Assembly: GCF_030651915.1 (NCBI RefSeq)
Contig: NZ_JAUSBV010000002.1
Span: 448,414-512,413, forward strand
Origin: Parvibaculum sp.
GTDB taxonomy: Bacteria > Pseudomonadota > Alphaproteobacteria > Parvibaculales > Parvibaculaceae
Reading direction: 5' to 3'
DNA length: 64,000 nucleotides
Made by a program: the position numbers and the translations under genes. Positions 1-8,158 of this stretch are shown in pieces. The stretch's first letter is position 1. Every line of letters starts with the position of its first letter. The notes under the pieces are model-generated. The model did not search any database and had not been told where the DNA came from. It was given only the letters and a program-made list of their open reading frames with translations.

Positions 1-84
1 TCTTGCGCATCGCCTTGATCAGGTCCATCGGCAGCGGGAAGACGATGGTGTTGGTCTTCTCGCCGCCAATGTCATGCAGCGCCG
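1..84 (-). pseudogene. Orphan 3'-end fragment of a slipin (SPFH) gene, cut by the window edge
   Basis: Read on the minus strand this stretch encodes ALHDIGGEKTNTIVFPLPMD followed by LIKAMRK, almost the same as the C-terminus of the intact slipin gene at 1353-2102. Bases 18-61 match 1378-1421 without a difference and similarity fades near base 84. To the right, where the rest of a minus-strand gene should lie, there is no SPFH sequence, so only a C-terminal piece remains. The left end is outside the window. It may be a remnant of a tandem paralogue or of an insertion that copied the 3' end of the slipin gene. Confidence 0.7.
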
Positions 85-206
85 GCGCGCGAGTACTCAC
101 TGCCGTCTCTGTTCTTGCATATCCCCGTTCTGGCGATACGGTTTGTGTACGGAAATTACGGTATGCCGCGCGAAGCGGGCGGCGGCGTCTTCTCTGTCGA
201 GGGCAT

Positions 207-1325
207 ATGACGATCCATTCACGGCGCAATATTCTTTGTGTTCTGCGAAGCGCACGGATCGGTGCGGCGATCCTGCTCGCGGCCGTCATGCTGACGCTCG
301 GTAGTTGCAAGCCACCGCGCCATATCGGTCCGCCGCCCGATATCCGGATCACCTCCGCATCGCTTTCGGCCACGGGCGGCACGGTCGTCTTCGGCTTCGA
401 CGACCGGCGGGGCGGCGCGAACCGCAAGCGCCTCGGGCTTTTCGATGTCGCAAGCCGCTCGATCCGGCTTGTCGACCAGCCGGAGAATTTCAGGTGGGGC
501 TCGCCGGTCTTCGCGCCAGCGGGTCGCAAGCTCGCTTTCACATCATACTGCTTTTATGACTGCACGCCGGAGGAGTTCGGCTACCACGTCGGTATGCTCG
601 ATCTCGACACCGGCGCCTGGCAAATCGTCACGGCAGATGGACGCAACAATATGCGACTGTCACCGAACTTCTCGCAGGATGGGAAATCGATCCTGTTCGT
701 CTCGGCGAAAGCCGAATGGAACAAGGAAGGCGGATCGCGCCCGAAAGGTTTCTTCGGTGTTTCCTCGCTGTCGCTCGAAACGCGGCAGGAGCGGCAATTG
801 CTGCCGAACGCTGCCGAAACCACCACGTTTCAGAGCGTCGGACGGCCCACGCTGATGGCCGGCGGCGACGTTCTCTTCACCTGCATGGCGCCATTCAAGG
901 GCGCCTTCGAAGAGATGGCGGGTAGGATGAACCTGCGCAATACACACAATTTTGCGTGCAGACTGCGCCCTGATGGCAGTCTCGGCATCGTTCCCGGCCT
1001 CGAACGACAATACGCCAACTCACTTTCCGCCTCGGCCGATGGAAAGCGCATCGCTTTCATTGCCCGGTCATCGCCCGGCAAGCAGGGACGGGGATTTGGC
1101 TCCGACCTTTTCGTCCATGAGGCAGGCGTCATTCGTGAGACGACACAGCTTGGGACCCATGCCTATCTGACCGACATTTCGGACGATGGCGCGGTCGCGC
1201 TCTTTCTCGCCGACGACACACGAAAGAAGAACTGGTCGATCTGGTTGCACCGCGTCGGCGCCGGCGAGACGCGCGAAATCCTGACGCCCGATGCCCTGCA
1301 CCTGTTTCTCGGTGCAACCGACTAG
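207..1325 (+). CDS. TolB-like WD40/PD40 beta-propeller lipoprotein
   Basis: A 372-residue protein beginning with a basic n-region and hydrophobic stretch ending in LTLGSC, a lipobox, so probably a lipoprotein anchored at residue 34. The rest has repeated PD40/TolB-type blades, for example SPVFAPAGRKLAFTS, LSPNFSQDGKSILFVS and LSASADGKRIAFIAR. Such propellers usually bind partners or ligands at the envelope; no catalytic motif is seen. The frame stays open back to base 3, but the ATG at 207 follows GAGGG and gives a proper signal peptide, while the upstream part reads through the slipin fragment antisense. The gene is convergent with the slipin gene and lies between the two copies of its 3' end. 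The ligand is unknown. Confidence 0.75.
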   Translation: MTIHSRRNILCVLRSARIGAAILLAAVMLTLGSCKPPRHIGPPPDIRITSASLSATGGTVVFGFDDRRGGANRKRLGLFDVASRSIRLVDQPENFRWGSPVFAPAGRKLAFTSYCFYDCTPEEFGYHVGMLDLDTGAWQIVTADGRNNMRLSPNFSQDGKSILFVSAKAEWNKEGGSRPKGFFGVSSLSLETRQERQLLPNAAETTTFQSVGRPTLMAGGDVLFTCMAPFKGAFEEMAGRMNLRNTHNFACRLRPDGSLGIVPGLERQYANSLSASADGKRIAFIARSSPGKQGRGFGSDLFVHEAGVIRETTQLGTHAYLTDISDDGAVALFLADDTRKKNWSIWLHRVGAGETREILTPDALHLFLGATD

Positions 1326-1352
1326 ATGCCACCTACCCGGTGTGTTTCGCCC

Positions 1353-2102
1353 TCAATCCCGCCGGCGGATCGTGTCCATCAGGTCCATCGGCAGCGGGAA
1401 GACGATGGTGTTGGTCTTCTCACCGGCAATGTCGTGCAACGCCGAGAAATAGCGCAGCTGCATCGCGCGCGGATCGCCGGCGAGGATGCGGCCGGCCTCG
1501 ACCAGCTTTTCGGCCGCCTGCTGTTCGCCCTCGGCATTGATGATCTTGGCGCGACGGAAACGTTCGGCTTCGGCCTGCTTGGCGATGGCGCGGATCATGC
1601 TCTCGTCGATATCGACATGCTTGATCTCGACATTGGCGACCTTGATGCCCCAGGCGTCGGTCTGGCTGTCGAGGATTTCCTGGATGTCGGCATTGAGCTT
1701 GTCGCGCTCGGCCAGCATTTCGTCGAGCTCGTGCTTGCCGAGCACCGAGCGCAACGTCGTCTGCGCGAGCTGGCTTGTCGCCTCGGCGTAGTTTTCGACA
1801 TTGAGGATCGCCTTGCCCGGATCGACGATGCGGGAATAGATCACCGCATTGACGCGCACCGAGACGTTGTCGCGTGAGATCACGTCCTGGGTCGGCACGT
1901 CTTCCACCGTGGTGCGCAGGTCGGTCCTGACCATCTGCTGGATGACCGGGATGATGATGATGAAGCCCGGCCCGGCAATGCGGGTGAAGCGGCCCAGCGT
2001 GAAGACGACGCCGCGCTCATATTCGCGCAGGATGCGGATCGCCGAGCTCAGAAAGCCGACAACCAGCACGGCAATGAAGACATAGAATGCAAGATTTCCC
2101 AT
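1353..2102 (-). CDS. Slipin / stomatin-like SPFH membrane protein
   Basis: A 249-residue protein with one N-terminal membrane segment (about residues 4-22), then an SPFH/band 7 domain starting REYERGVVFTLGRFT and a coiled-coil region rich in Ala/Glu (AIAKQAEAERFRRAKI). It ends in the conserved FPLPMDL tail. The ATG at 2102 is preceded by GGAGAGG at 5-base spacing; an upstream in-frame ATG at 2129 has no such site. Slipins form oligomeric scaffolds in the inner membrane and are usually paired with an NfeD protease, as here, where the nfeD-type gene lies 120 bases upstream on the same strand. The two probably act together in membrane-protein quality control. Confidence 0.9.
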   Translation of the reverse strand: MGNLAFYVFIAVLVVGFLSSAIRILREYERGVVFTLGRFTRIAGPGFIIIIPVIQQMVRTDLRTTVEDVPTQDVISRDNVSVRVNAVIYSRIVDPGKAILNVENYAEATSQLAQTTLRSVLGKHELDEMLAERDKLNADIQEILDSQTDAWGIKVANVEIKHVDIDESMIRAIAKQAEAERFRRAKIINAEGEQQAAEKLVEAGRILAGDPRAMQLRYFSALHDIAGEKTNTIVFPLPMDLMDTIRRRD

Positions 2103-2165
2103 CGGGCCTCTCCGTTCTGTTTGGTCCACCGGGCCGAATGACGGCGAACCGATGATTGTGAACGT

Positions 2166-2190
2166 CCACCTTCCCCCAAGGGGAGGGTGG
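2166..2190. repeat. Palindromic hairpin between the nfeD-type and slipin genes
   Basis: CCACCTTCCCC (2166-2176) and GGGGAGGGTGG (2180-2190) form an 11-pair stem with one G-T wobble and a 3-base loop. It sits in the 120-base gap between two co-directional genes, so it could act as an mRNA-stabilising or attenuating hairpin. Its C/T-rich arm resembles the repeat family at 34-35.5 kb. Confidence 0.6.
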
Positions 2191-2222
2191 TCGATGACCG
2201 CCGCTCTCCGAGCGCCGCTCCC

Positions 2223-3653
2223 TCAGCCTTGCACGGAAGGCGCGTCGCTGATGATCAGCGTCAACCCGTCCAGCCGTTCGACTTTCGCCGTCGCGCCGGG
2301 CGCGAGTTGATGCGGCCCGCGCGCGCGCCATCTTTCGCTATGCGCCCAGACATGGCCTTCGCCGTTCGCCCAGTCGAGCACGCGCACGTCCATGCCGGTC
2401 ATTTCCTCGCTGCCGGTCGCTACCGGTTTTCGCTGCGCGCGCCAGGCATAGCCGATGATCAGCACCAGCGTGACGACGCTGACCGCCGCCGTGCCGCCGA
2501 TCGTGCCCCAGGACAGCTGGAACTCCGGCTGGTCGCTGTCGATCAGCATGGCGCCGCCGAGCACGAAGGCGACGACGCCGCCGAGCCCCAGCACGCCGAA
2601 ACTCGGCGAGAAGGCCTCGGCGATCATCAAGGCAAGACCCAGCAGAATGAGCGCCAGCCCCGCATAGTCGAGCGGCAGCTGGTTCAGCGCATAAAGCCCC
2701 AGCAGCAGGCAGATCGCGCCAATGACGCCGGGGCCGATCGTACCGGGGTTCGAGAATTCGAAAATCAATCCGTAAATGCCGATCAGCATCAGGATGAAGG
2801 CGACATTCGGATTGCTGAGGATCGCCAGCAGCTTCGTCATCGCGCCGGGTTCGATCTCGGTGACGGCCGCGCCTTCGGTGTCGAGCAGGCGCTTGCCCGT
2901 CGCCGTCACGACTTCGCGTCCATGCATCAGGCGCAGCAATTCGCCGATGTCGCTGGCCATGAATTCGACGACGCCCTCGGCGACGGCGTCGCGCGCCGAC
3001 AGGCTCGCGCCTTCGCGCACCGCCTTTTCGGCCCAGTCGGCATTGCGGCCGTGCAGTTCGGCAAGGCTCCTGATATGCGCGACCGCGTCATTGGTCGCCT
3101 TGGCGGTCATCGCGTCCTCGTTCGATTTCGGCGGCGCCGGCGCCTTGCCGTCTTCGTCCTTGGGCGCCGTCTCGCCGGGCGATGGCAGGCCCGGCATGCC
3201 GCCGCCCAGCGTCACCGGCGTCGCCGCGCCGATATTGGTGCCGGGCGCCATCGCGGCAATCGCGGTCGCATAGATGATGTAGGTGCCGGCGCTGGCCGCG
3301 TGGCCGCCGGCCGGCGCCACGTAACCGGCCACCGGGACGGAGGATTCCAGGATCGAGGAAATGATGTCGCGGGTCGAGGTGACGAGACCGCCCGGCGTGT
3401 TGATTTTCAGGATCAGCACATCGGCACGGGCCGCTTCGGCCGCTGCCACGGCGTCGGCCACCTGCCGCGCCGTTGCCGGGCCGATGGCGCCTTCGATTGT
3501 CGAGAGCATGGCCAGCGGCGGCGCACCGCGCGCCGGGGCCTCCGCCTCGTCCTGCGCCACGCCGGCGGCGCCGAACAGCGCCGCGCCGGCCACGGCCAGC
3601 ATGGCGTAGATCGCGTGGCGCCATCGAGGGATCGTTCGGGATCGAAGGTTCAC
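2223..3653 (-). CDS. NfeD1-family membrane-bound serine protease (ClpP-class)
   Basis: A 476-residue protein with a signal peptide, an N-terminal ClpP/crotonase-like protease domain (about residues 45-260), four to five membrane helices, and a C-terminal NfeD beta-barrel (OB-fold). The candidate nucleophile is the Ser in [10 protein letters not shown], and a Lys in [14 protein letters not shown] is a candidate partner, matching the Ser-Lys dyad known from archaeal 1510-N. A linker near residue 180 rich in Pro/Lys/Asp is unusual in length. GTG at 3653 is preferred, with AAGGAG 9 bases upstream and a good signal peptide after it; the frame is open further to 3785. The slipin gene lies just downstream, the classic partner. 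Confidence 0.88.
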   Translation of the reverse strand: MNLRSRTIPRWRHAIYAMLAVAGAALFGAAGVAQDEAEAPARGAPPLAMLSTIEGAIGPATARQVADAVAAAEAARADVLILKINTPGGLVTSTRDIISSILESSVPVAGYVAPAGGHAASAGTYIIYATAIAAMAPGTNIGAATPVTLGGGMPGLPSPGETAPKDEDGKAPAPPKSNEDAMTAKATNDAVAHIRSLAELHGRNADWAEKAVREGASLSARDAVAEGVVEFMASDIGELLRLMHGREVVTATGKRLLDTEGAAVTEIEPGAMTKLLAILSNPNVAFILMLIGIYGLIFEFSNPGTIGPGVIGAICLLLGLYALNQLPLDYAGLALILLGLALMIAEAFSPSFGVLGLGGVVAFVLGGAMLIDSDQPEFQLSWGTIGGTAAVSVVTLVLIIGYAWRAQRKPVATGSEEMTGMDVRVLDWANGEGHVWAHSERWRARGPHQLAPGATAKVERLDGLTLIISDAPSVQG

Positions 3654-3835
3654 GGGGGGTGTCTCCTTCTTCCGGGCGGTCTTTAACCTGTCGTCCCCGC
3701 CAGTCTGCCAAAGCGCGGCGCGAAAGACCATGTTTTCCGGCGGCGGGCTTTTATGCCGCAGCGCGCCCTTGCCGCGCCGCGCCATCGCGCCACATCCCTC
3801 AGGCCACGCATGAAACGCGCGAAGGGAGGACCCCC

Positions 3836-4042
3836 ATGTCCGATCATGTCTACAAGATCGTCGAAATCGTCGGCTCGTCGCCCAAAAGCATCGAGGGCGC
3901 GATTTCGGCCGCCGTCGAAAAAGCGTCGAAAAGCCTGCGCGAGCTCCGATGGTTCGAAGTTGTCGAAACGCGCGGTCACATCGAAGGCGGCAAGGTCGGC
4001 CACTATCAGGTCAAGCTGAAGATCGCCTTCACGCTGGAGTGA
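3836..4042 (+). CDS. Dodecin family flavin-binding protein
   Basis: A 68-residue protein of exactly dodecin size, with the family pattern [18 protein letters not shown], then a helix, then [13 protein letters not shown] and a final beta-strand [12 protein letters not shown]. The Trp in LRWFEV is the conserved residue that stacks on the flavin in the dodecamer. Dodecins store or buffer flavins, or CoA in some bacteria, in the cytoplasm. The ATG is preceded by GGGAGGA. The gene stands alone between the divergent nfeD-type gene and a co-directional SDR gene. Confidence 0.92.
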   Translation: MSDHVYKIVEIVGSSPKSIEGAISAAVEKASKSLRELRWFEVVETRGHIEGGKVGHYQVKLKIAFTLE

Positions 4043-4180
4043 GCGGCACAAGCGAAGGGGGGCTTCTCTATTGCAGTTGCCGGCACTCTTCGCCGACAAG
4101 GCGATTGCGCGCCGCTAGGGTTGCGCGCCGGGTTTTGCTAGGCTCCCCGCCAACGAAATCAAAACGGGGAGACGCAATCC

Positions 4181-4960
4181 ATGGAACCGATCCAGAAACT
4201 CAGCCGCTCGATCGCCGGCAAGGTGGCGCTGGTCACCGGGGCGGCGAGCGGCATGGGCCGCGCCACCGCGCATGTCTTTGCCGCCGAGGGCGCCAAGGTC
4301 GCGCTGCTCGATCTCAGGCAAGAGCGCGTCGACGCCGTTGTCGCCGAGATCAAGGCCGAAGGCGGCGAGGCCCATGGCTGGGCGCTCGATGTCGCCGACG
4401 CCGAAGGGATCATCCGCGTCGTCAAGGAAATCGAGGCGCATTTCGGCGGGCTCGACATTCTCGTCAACAATGCCGGCCTCTCGACCTTTTGCGGCATCGC
4501 CGAGGAAGGCTATGAAGAGAGTTGGGCGCGCGCGCTCGAGGTGATGCTGACCGCGCATATGCGCTTCGTGCGCGCCGCGCTGCCGCTGCTGAAGCGGTCG
4601 GGCGAGGGCCGCATCGTCAATGTGGCGTCCACGGAAGGTTTCGGCGCGACGCCCGGCAATTCGAGCTATGTGGCCGCCAAGCATGGCGTCATCGGGCTGA
4701 CCCGCGCGCTTGCCGTCGAGCTCGGCCGCGAAGGCGTCACCTGCAACTGCATCTGTCCGGGTCCGATCCGCACCGGCATCACCGACGGTATTCCCGACGA
4801 GCACAAGGAAATCTTCGCCAAGCGCCGCGTGCCGCTCCGCCGCTATGGCGACCCCGAAGAAGTCGCGCATGTGACGCTCAGCGTCGTGCTGCCGGCGTCC
4901 TCCTATCTCAACGGCGTCGCCATCCCGGTCGATGGCGGCATGCTGGTCAAGAACGCCTGA
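4181..4960 (+). CDS. SDR family NAD(P)-dependent dehydrogenase
   Basis: A 259-residue classical short-chain dehydrogenase. The cofactor motif TGAASGMG lies near residue 19, NNAG near residue 94, and the catalytic YVAAK at Tyr163/Lys167. The C-terminal VDGGMLVKNA is typical of FabG-like and cyclohexanol/sterol dehydrogenase types. An acidic residue at the end of strand beta-2 (LLDLRQ) suggests NAD(H) rather than NADP(H). GGGGAG lies upstream of the ATG. It is not obviously in an operon, so the substrate cannot be named. Confidence 0.85.
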   Translation: MEPIQKLSRSIAGKVALVTGAASGMGRATAHVFAAEGAKVALLDLRQERVDAVVAEIKAEGGEAHGWALDVADAEGIIRVVKEIEAHFGGLDILVNNAGLSTFCGIAEEGYEESWARALEVMLTAHMRFVRAALPLLKRSGEGRIVNVASTEGFGATPGNSSYVAAKHGVIGLTRALAVELGREGVTCNCICPGPIRTGITDGIPDEHKEIFAKRRVPLRRYGDPEEVAHVTLSVVLPASSYLNGVAIPVDGGMLVKNA

Positions 4961-5009
4961 GGGCGGCGCGCGCCAAAACAAAAAATGGTTTCATTCTCCC
5001 ATGCCGCGA

Positions 5010-5118
5010 CGGGGGCGGGGATAAAGCTGACTTTTGCCCGGGGATAAGTCGCCTCTTTCCCCGGGGATAAGTCGATTTGTGACAGTTTTTTGACAGTTTT
5101 GTGACAGAGGGGGGGTCA
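5010..5118. repeat. GGGGATAA / TGACAG intergenic repeat, copy 1
   Basis: Three GGGGATAA motifs (near 5017, 5040 and 5063) are followed by three TGACAG units spaced 11 bases apart (5080-5106) and a run of G. The same order recurs at 36027-36091, with nearly the same spacing between the TGACAG units. An inverted CTGTCA lies at 5132, inside the end of the flavoprotein gene. The element occupies the short gap between convergent genes and reaches the last codons of the minus-strand gene. Its function is unknown. Confidence 0.7.
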
Positions 5119-6390
5119 GCAGCCGTTTTCGCTGTCATAAATCGCCGCGCCGGCGCCCGCCGCGCGCCCCGTGGCGAGGCAGGCGCTGATCAGATATCCC
5201 CCTGTCGGCGCCTCCCAGTCGAGCATCTCGCCGGCGCAAAAGACGCCCGGAATCTTCGTCAGCATCAGCTTCTCATCGAGTTCGTCGAGCGCCACGCCGC
5301 CGGCGCTGCTGATCGCTTCCGCTATCGGCCGTGCACGGATCAGTGTCAGCGGCAGCGCCTTGATCGCCTCGGCCAGCGCGGCCGGATCGTCGAACACAGT
5401 CGCATCGAGACATTCGCGCAGCAGCGCCGCCTTGACGCCGTCGATACCGGCGGCCTTGCGCAAATGATTGGCGAGCGAGGCCTTGCCGCGCGGGCGGGAA
5501 AGGTCGCGCGTCAGGCGTTCGAGGTCGCGGTCGGGTGTGAGATCGAGCGTCAGCACCGCCTTGCCGTCGCGGTCGCTGGCGTCGCGCAGGTCCGCCGACA
5601 GCGCATAGACGGCGCTGCCTTCGATGCCGTAGCGTGTCACAACAAAGTCGCCGCGCAACGATCGGTCGCCGAAAGACAGCGTCACCGACTTCACCGGTTC
5701 GCCGGCAAAGCGCGCCGCCATATGCGGGCTCCAGGCGACATCGAAGCCGCAATTGGAAGGCCGCAACGGATTGACCGTCACGCCCTTCGCGCGCAAGAGC
5801 GGCACCCATGCGCCGTCGCCGCCCAGCCGCGGCCAGCTCGCGCCGCCCAGCGCCAGCACGCTCACGTCGGCGCGAAAATGCGTCTCGCCATCAGGCGTTT
5901 CGAAGGTCAGCGCGCCGTCGTCGGCCCATCCGGTCCAGCGGTGGCGCGGATGAAAAATCACGCCCGCCTCGCGCAAGCGTGTCAGCCAGACGCGCAACAA
6001 GGGCGATGCCTTCATCGCCTTCGGAAAGACGCGGCCCGAGCTGCCGACAAATAATTCGACGCCGAGGGCTGCCGCCCAACTCCTGATTTCGTCCGGCAAA
6101 AAGCCGCGCAGCAACGGTTCGAGCCGCGCGCGCGCTTCCTTGAAGCGCGAGAGAAAGAGGTCGAGGTCTTCGGCGTGCGTGATGTTGAGGCCGCTCTTGC
6201 CGGCCAGCAGGAACTTGCGGCCGAGCGACGGCATCGCGTCAAAGACATGCACCTGCGCGACGCCCGCGAGGCGTTCAGCCGCGGCCAATCCCGCCGGTCC
6301 GCCGCCGATGATGGCGGCGACGGGCTTCGTCTTCTGTTTTGCACTTGTGTTCACGCGCGCGACGCTATCATCCTGCGGCGATGAAATCAT
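5116..6390 (-). CDS. NAD(P)/FAD-dependent oxidoreductase, HI0933/YhiN-like flavoprotein
   Basis: A 424-residue protein of the BaiN/HI0933-like family, closest in pattern to the PP4765 subgroup. The FAD-binding IIGGGPAGLAAAERLA starts near residue 27, SLGRKFLLAGKSGLNIT is the second flavin-contact motif, and the C-terminal PTGGYLISACLATGRAAG closes the Rossmann fold. The reaction of this subgroup is not established. The start is uncertain: ATG 6390 is used, but GTG codons a little downstream would also retain the domain. The start region is divergent from the YaiI-family gene with only 16 bases between them. Its 3' end overlaps the TGACAG repeat region. Confidence 0.82.
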   Translation of the reverse strand: MISSPQDDSVARVNTSAKQKTKPVAAIIGGGPAGLAAAERLAGVAQVHVFDAMPSLGRKFLLAGKSGLNITHAEDLDLFLSRFKEARARLEPLLRGFLPDEIRSWAAALGVELFVGSSGRVFPKAMKASPLLRVWLTRLREAGVIFHPRHRWTGWADDGALTFETPDGETHFRADVSVLALGGASWPRLGGDGAWVPLLRAKGVTVNPLRPSNCGFDVAWSPHMAARFAGEPVKSVTLSFGDRSLRGDFVVTRYGIEGSAVYALSADLRDASDRDGKAVLTLDLTPDRDLERLTRDLSRPRGKASLANHLRKAAGIDGVKAALLRECLDATVFDDPAALAEAIKALPLTLIRARPIAEAISSAGGVALDELDEKLMLTKIPGVFCAGEMLDWEAPTGGYLISACLATGRAAGAGAAIYDSENGC

Positions 6391-6406
6391 GTGCCGAAGA
6401 GACGCG

Positions 6407-6859
6407 ATGACAGAAATCTATGTCGATGCCGATGCCTACCCGGTCAAGGAGGAGGTGGTGCGGGTCGCCGAACGCCACGGGATCACGGTTCATATCGTCT
6501 CCAACAGCGGCATGCGGCCGACCGGCCATCCGCTGGTCCGTCCGGTCGTGGTGGCGGAAGGTCCGGATGCCGCCGATGACTGGATCGCCGAACGCGCCGG
6601 CCCCGGCGACATCGTCGTCACCGGCGACATTCCGCTTGCCGCCCGCGCGCTCGAAAAAGGCGCGGCGGCGATCGGTCACAACGGCAATCCCTTCACGCCG
6701 TCGAGCATCGGCATGGCGCTTGCCATGCGCGATCTGATGCGCGAGTTGCGCGAGACCGGTGAATCGAAAGGCGGCGGTCCGGCGTTTTCGCGCGCCGATC
6801 GTTCGCGCTTTCTGCAGGCGCTGGAAAGCGCCGTGCAGCTGGCGTTGAAGGCGCGCTAG
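6407..6859 (+). CDS. YaiI/YqxD family protein (UPF0178, DUF188)
   Basis: A 150-residue protein starting EIYVDADAYPVKEEV, the acidic N-terminal motif of the DUF188 family, followed by VVTGDIPLAARALEKGA and NGNPFTPSSIG, which are also conserved. The fold is PIN/NYN-like and the conserved Asp residues hint at metal-dependent nucleic acid chemistry, but the function is unproven. Its 3' end overlaps the end of the convergent msrB gene by 4 bases. Confidence 0.9.
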   Translation: MTEIYVDADAYPVKEEVVRVAERHGITVHIVSNSGMRPTGHPLVRPVVVAEGPDAADDWIAERAGPGDIVVTGDIPLAARALEKGAAAIGHNGNPFTPSSIGMALAMRDLMRELRETGESKGGGPAFSRADRSRFLQALESAVQLALKAR

Positions 6860-7362
6860 GCCTCGGCCGCCACGAAGCTCAGCGCGACGCCGTTGATGCA
6901 GTAGCGCAGTCCCGTCGGCTTCGGGCCGTCCTCGAAGACATGGCCCTGATGGCCGCCGCAGCGGCGGCAATGCACTTCGGTGCGCACCGTGAAAAAGCTG
7001 CGATCCTCCGAGGTGGCGATGGCGTTTTCGAGCGGCGCGTAGAAGCTCGGCCAGCCGGTGCCGCTTTCATATTTGGTTTCCGACGAGAAGAGCGGCAGGT
7101 CGCAACCGGCGCAATGATAGGTGCCCCTGCGCTTCTCGCCATTGAGCGGGCTGGTGCCGGGGCGTTCGGTGCCGTGGCTGCGCAGCACGCGATATTGCGC
7201 CGGCGTCAGCTGCGAGCGCCACTCGGCATCGCTTCTGGTGATCTCGAATGCCGGTGAGGCCGCATCGTCCGCGCTCGCGCCCTTGCCACGCAAGGTCAAG
7301 CCTGCCGCTGCCAGTGCCGCCGCGACCGCTGTGCCACCGAGGAAATTCCGTCTCGACATCAT
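6856..7362 (-). CDS. msrB: Peptide-methionine (R)-S-oxide reductase with Tat signal
   Basis: A 168-residue MsrB. It carries two zinc CxxC pairs (CAGC and CRRC) and the catalytic Cys in GLRYCINGVAL, and reduces methionine-R-sulfoxide. The N-terminus reads SRRNFLGG followed by an Ala/Leu stretch ending near ASA, a twin-arginine signal, so the enzyme is probably exported folded. Three ATG codons lie close together; 7362 has AGGAG at 6-base spacing. It begins 2 bases after the msrA stop, so the two are translationally linked and should repair both sulfoxide isomers in the periplasm. Confidence 0.92.
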   Translation of the reverse strand: MMSRRNFLGGTAVAAALAAAGLTLRGKGASADDAASPAFEITRSDAEWRSQLTPAQYRVLRSHGTERPGTSPLNGEKRRGTYHCAGCDLPLFSSETKYESGTGWPSFYAPLENAIATSEDRSFFTVRTEVHCRRCGGHQGHVFEDGPKPTGLRYCINGVALSFVAAEA

Positions 7363-7364
7363 CG

Positions 7365-7985
7365 TCATCTCCTGCTGCCGCCCGCTTCGTCGCCCCAGAT
7401 CTGTTTCAACCGCTGATCGCGTCCGCAGCCCCAGCGGTAATAGGCATAGCGTGCCGGGTTCTTCAGATAATAGTCCTGATGATAGGACTCGGCCGGATAA
7501 AACGGCGCGGCATCTGTGATCTCCGTCGCGATCGGCAGACCGAGGCGGCCCGAGGCTTCGAGTTCGGCCTTCGAGGCTTCGGCCCGTTCGCGCTCCTCCT
7601 CGTTGCCGACATAGATCACGCTGCGATATTGCGGGCCGGCATCGCAGAACTGTGCGTTGGCGCGCACCGGGTCGATGTTGCGCCAGAAGAGATGCAGCAG
7701 TTTTTCGTAGCTGACGATTTCCGGATTGTAGACGACCGCCACGACCTCGACATGGCCGCTCCGGCCCGACGAGACGTCCTTGTAGGTCGGGTTGGGCTTT
7801 TCGCCGCCCGTATAGCCCGAGGTGGTGCGGATCACGCCGTCGAGCTTGTCGTAAGGTGGCTCCATGCACCAGAAGCAGCCGCCGGCGAAAATCGCCATGG
7901 CCTCGCCAGGGCCCGGGGCTTCGGCGGTGGTGGCCGTCGCGGTCAGGGCGGCCCAGAGGCCGAAAAGGATCGCAAGGCGTTTCAC
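7365..7985 (-). CDS. msrA: Peptide-methionine (S)-S-oxide reductase, exported
   Basis: A 206-residue MsrA with the active-site GCFWCMEPPYD (catalytic Cys37), the GYTGG motif and YHQDYYLKNP. The first 22 residues form a Sec-type signal peptide, so this is a periplasmic enzyme. The start is GTG with AAGGAG 7 bases upstream. It is the first gene of an msrA-msrB pair. Confidence 0.93.
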   Translation of the reverse strand: MKRLAILFGLWAALTATATTAEAPGPGEAMAIFAGGCFWCMEPPYDKLDGVIRTTSGYTGGEKPNPTYKDVSSGRSGHVEVVAVVYNPEIVSYEKLLHLFWRNIDPVRANAQFCDAGPQYRSVIYVGNEEERERAEASKAELEASGRLGLPIATEITDAAPFYPAESYHQDYYLKNPARYAYYRWGCGRDQRLKQIWGDEAGGSRR

Positions 7986-8158
7986 GTCGGGTCTCCTTCG
8001 GTTTCCAGAGCAGTCTACGCCTTTGGCAGCGCTCCGGTTCTCAATTCACACTCACGACTTTGCGAGCGGCACTCAAAGCGGAAGCCACATGGACGGCGGG
8101 GTTATTCATCGCTAGCATCAAACCGAGTAGGGCGGTTTGATCGGGAGGAGAGGCTGCC

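Noticed and set aside
2187-3686. A 499-codon plus-strand frame opposite the nfeD-type gene
   Set aside because: Another shadow frame; the protease motifs are on the minus strand.
5010-5118. Replication origin made of GGGGATAA (reverse TTATCCCC) boxes
   Set aside because: DnaA boxes need TTATCCACA; these differ at two places, and no dnaA, dnaN or AT-rich unwinding region is near.
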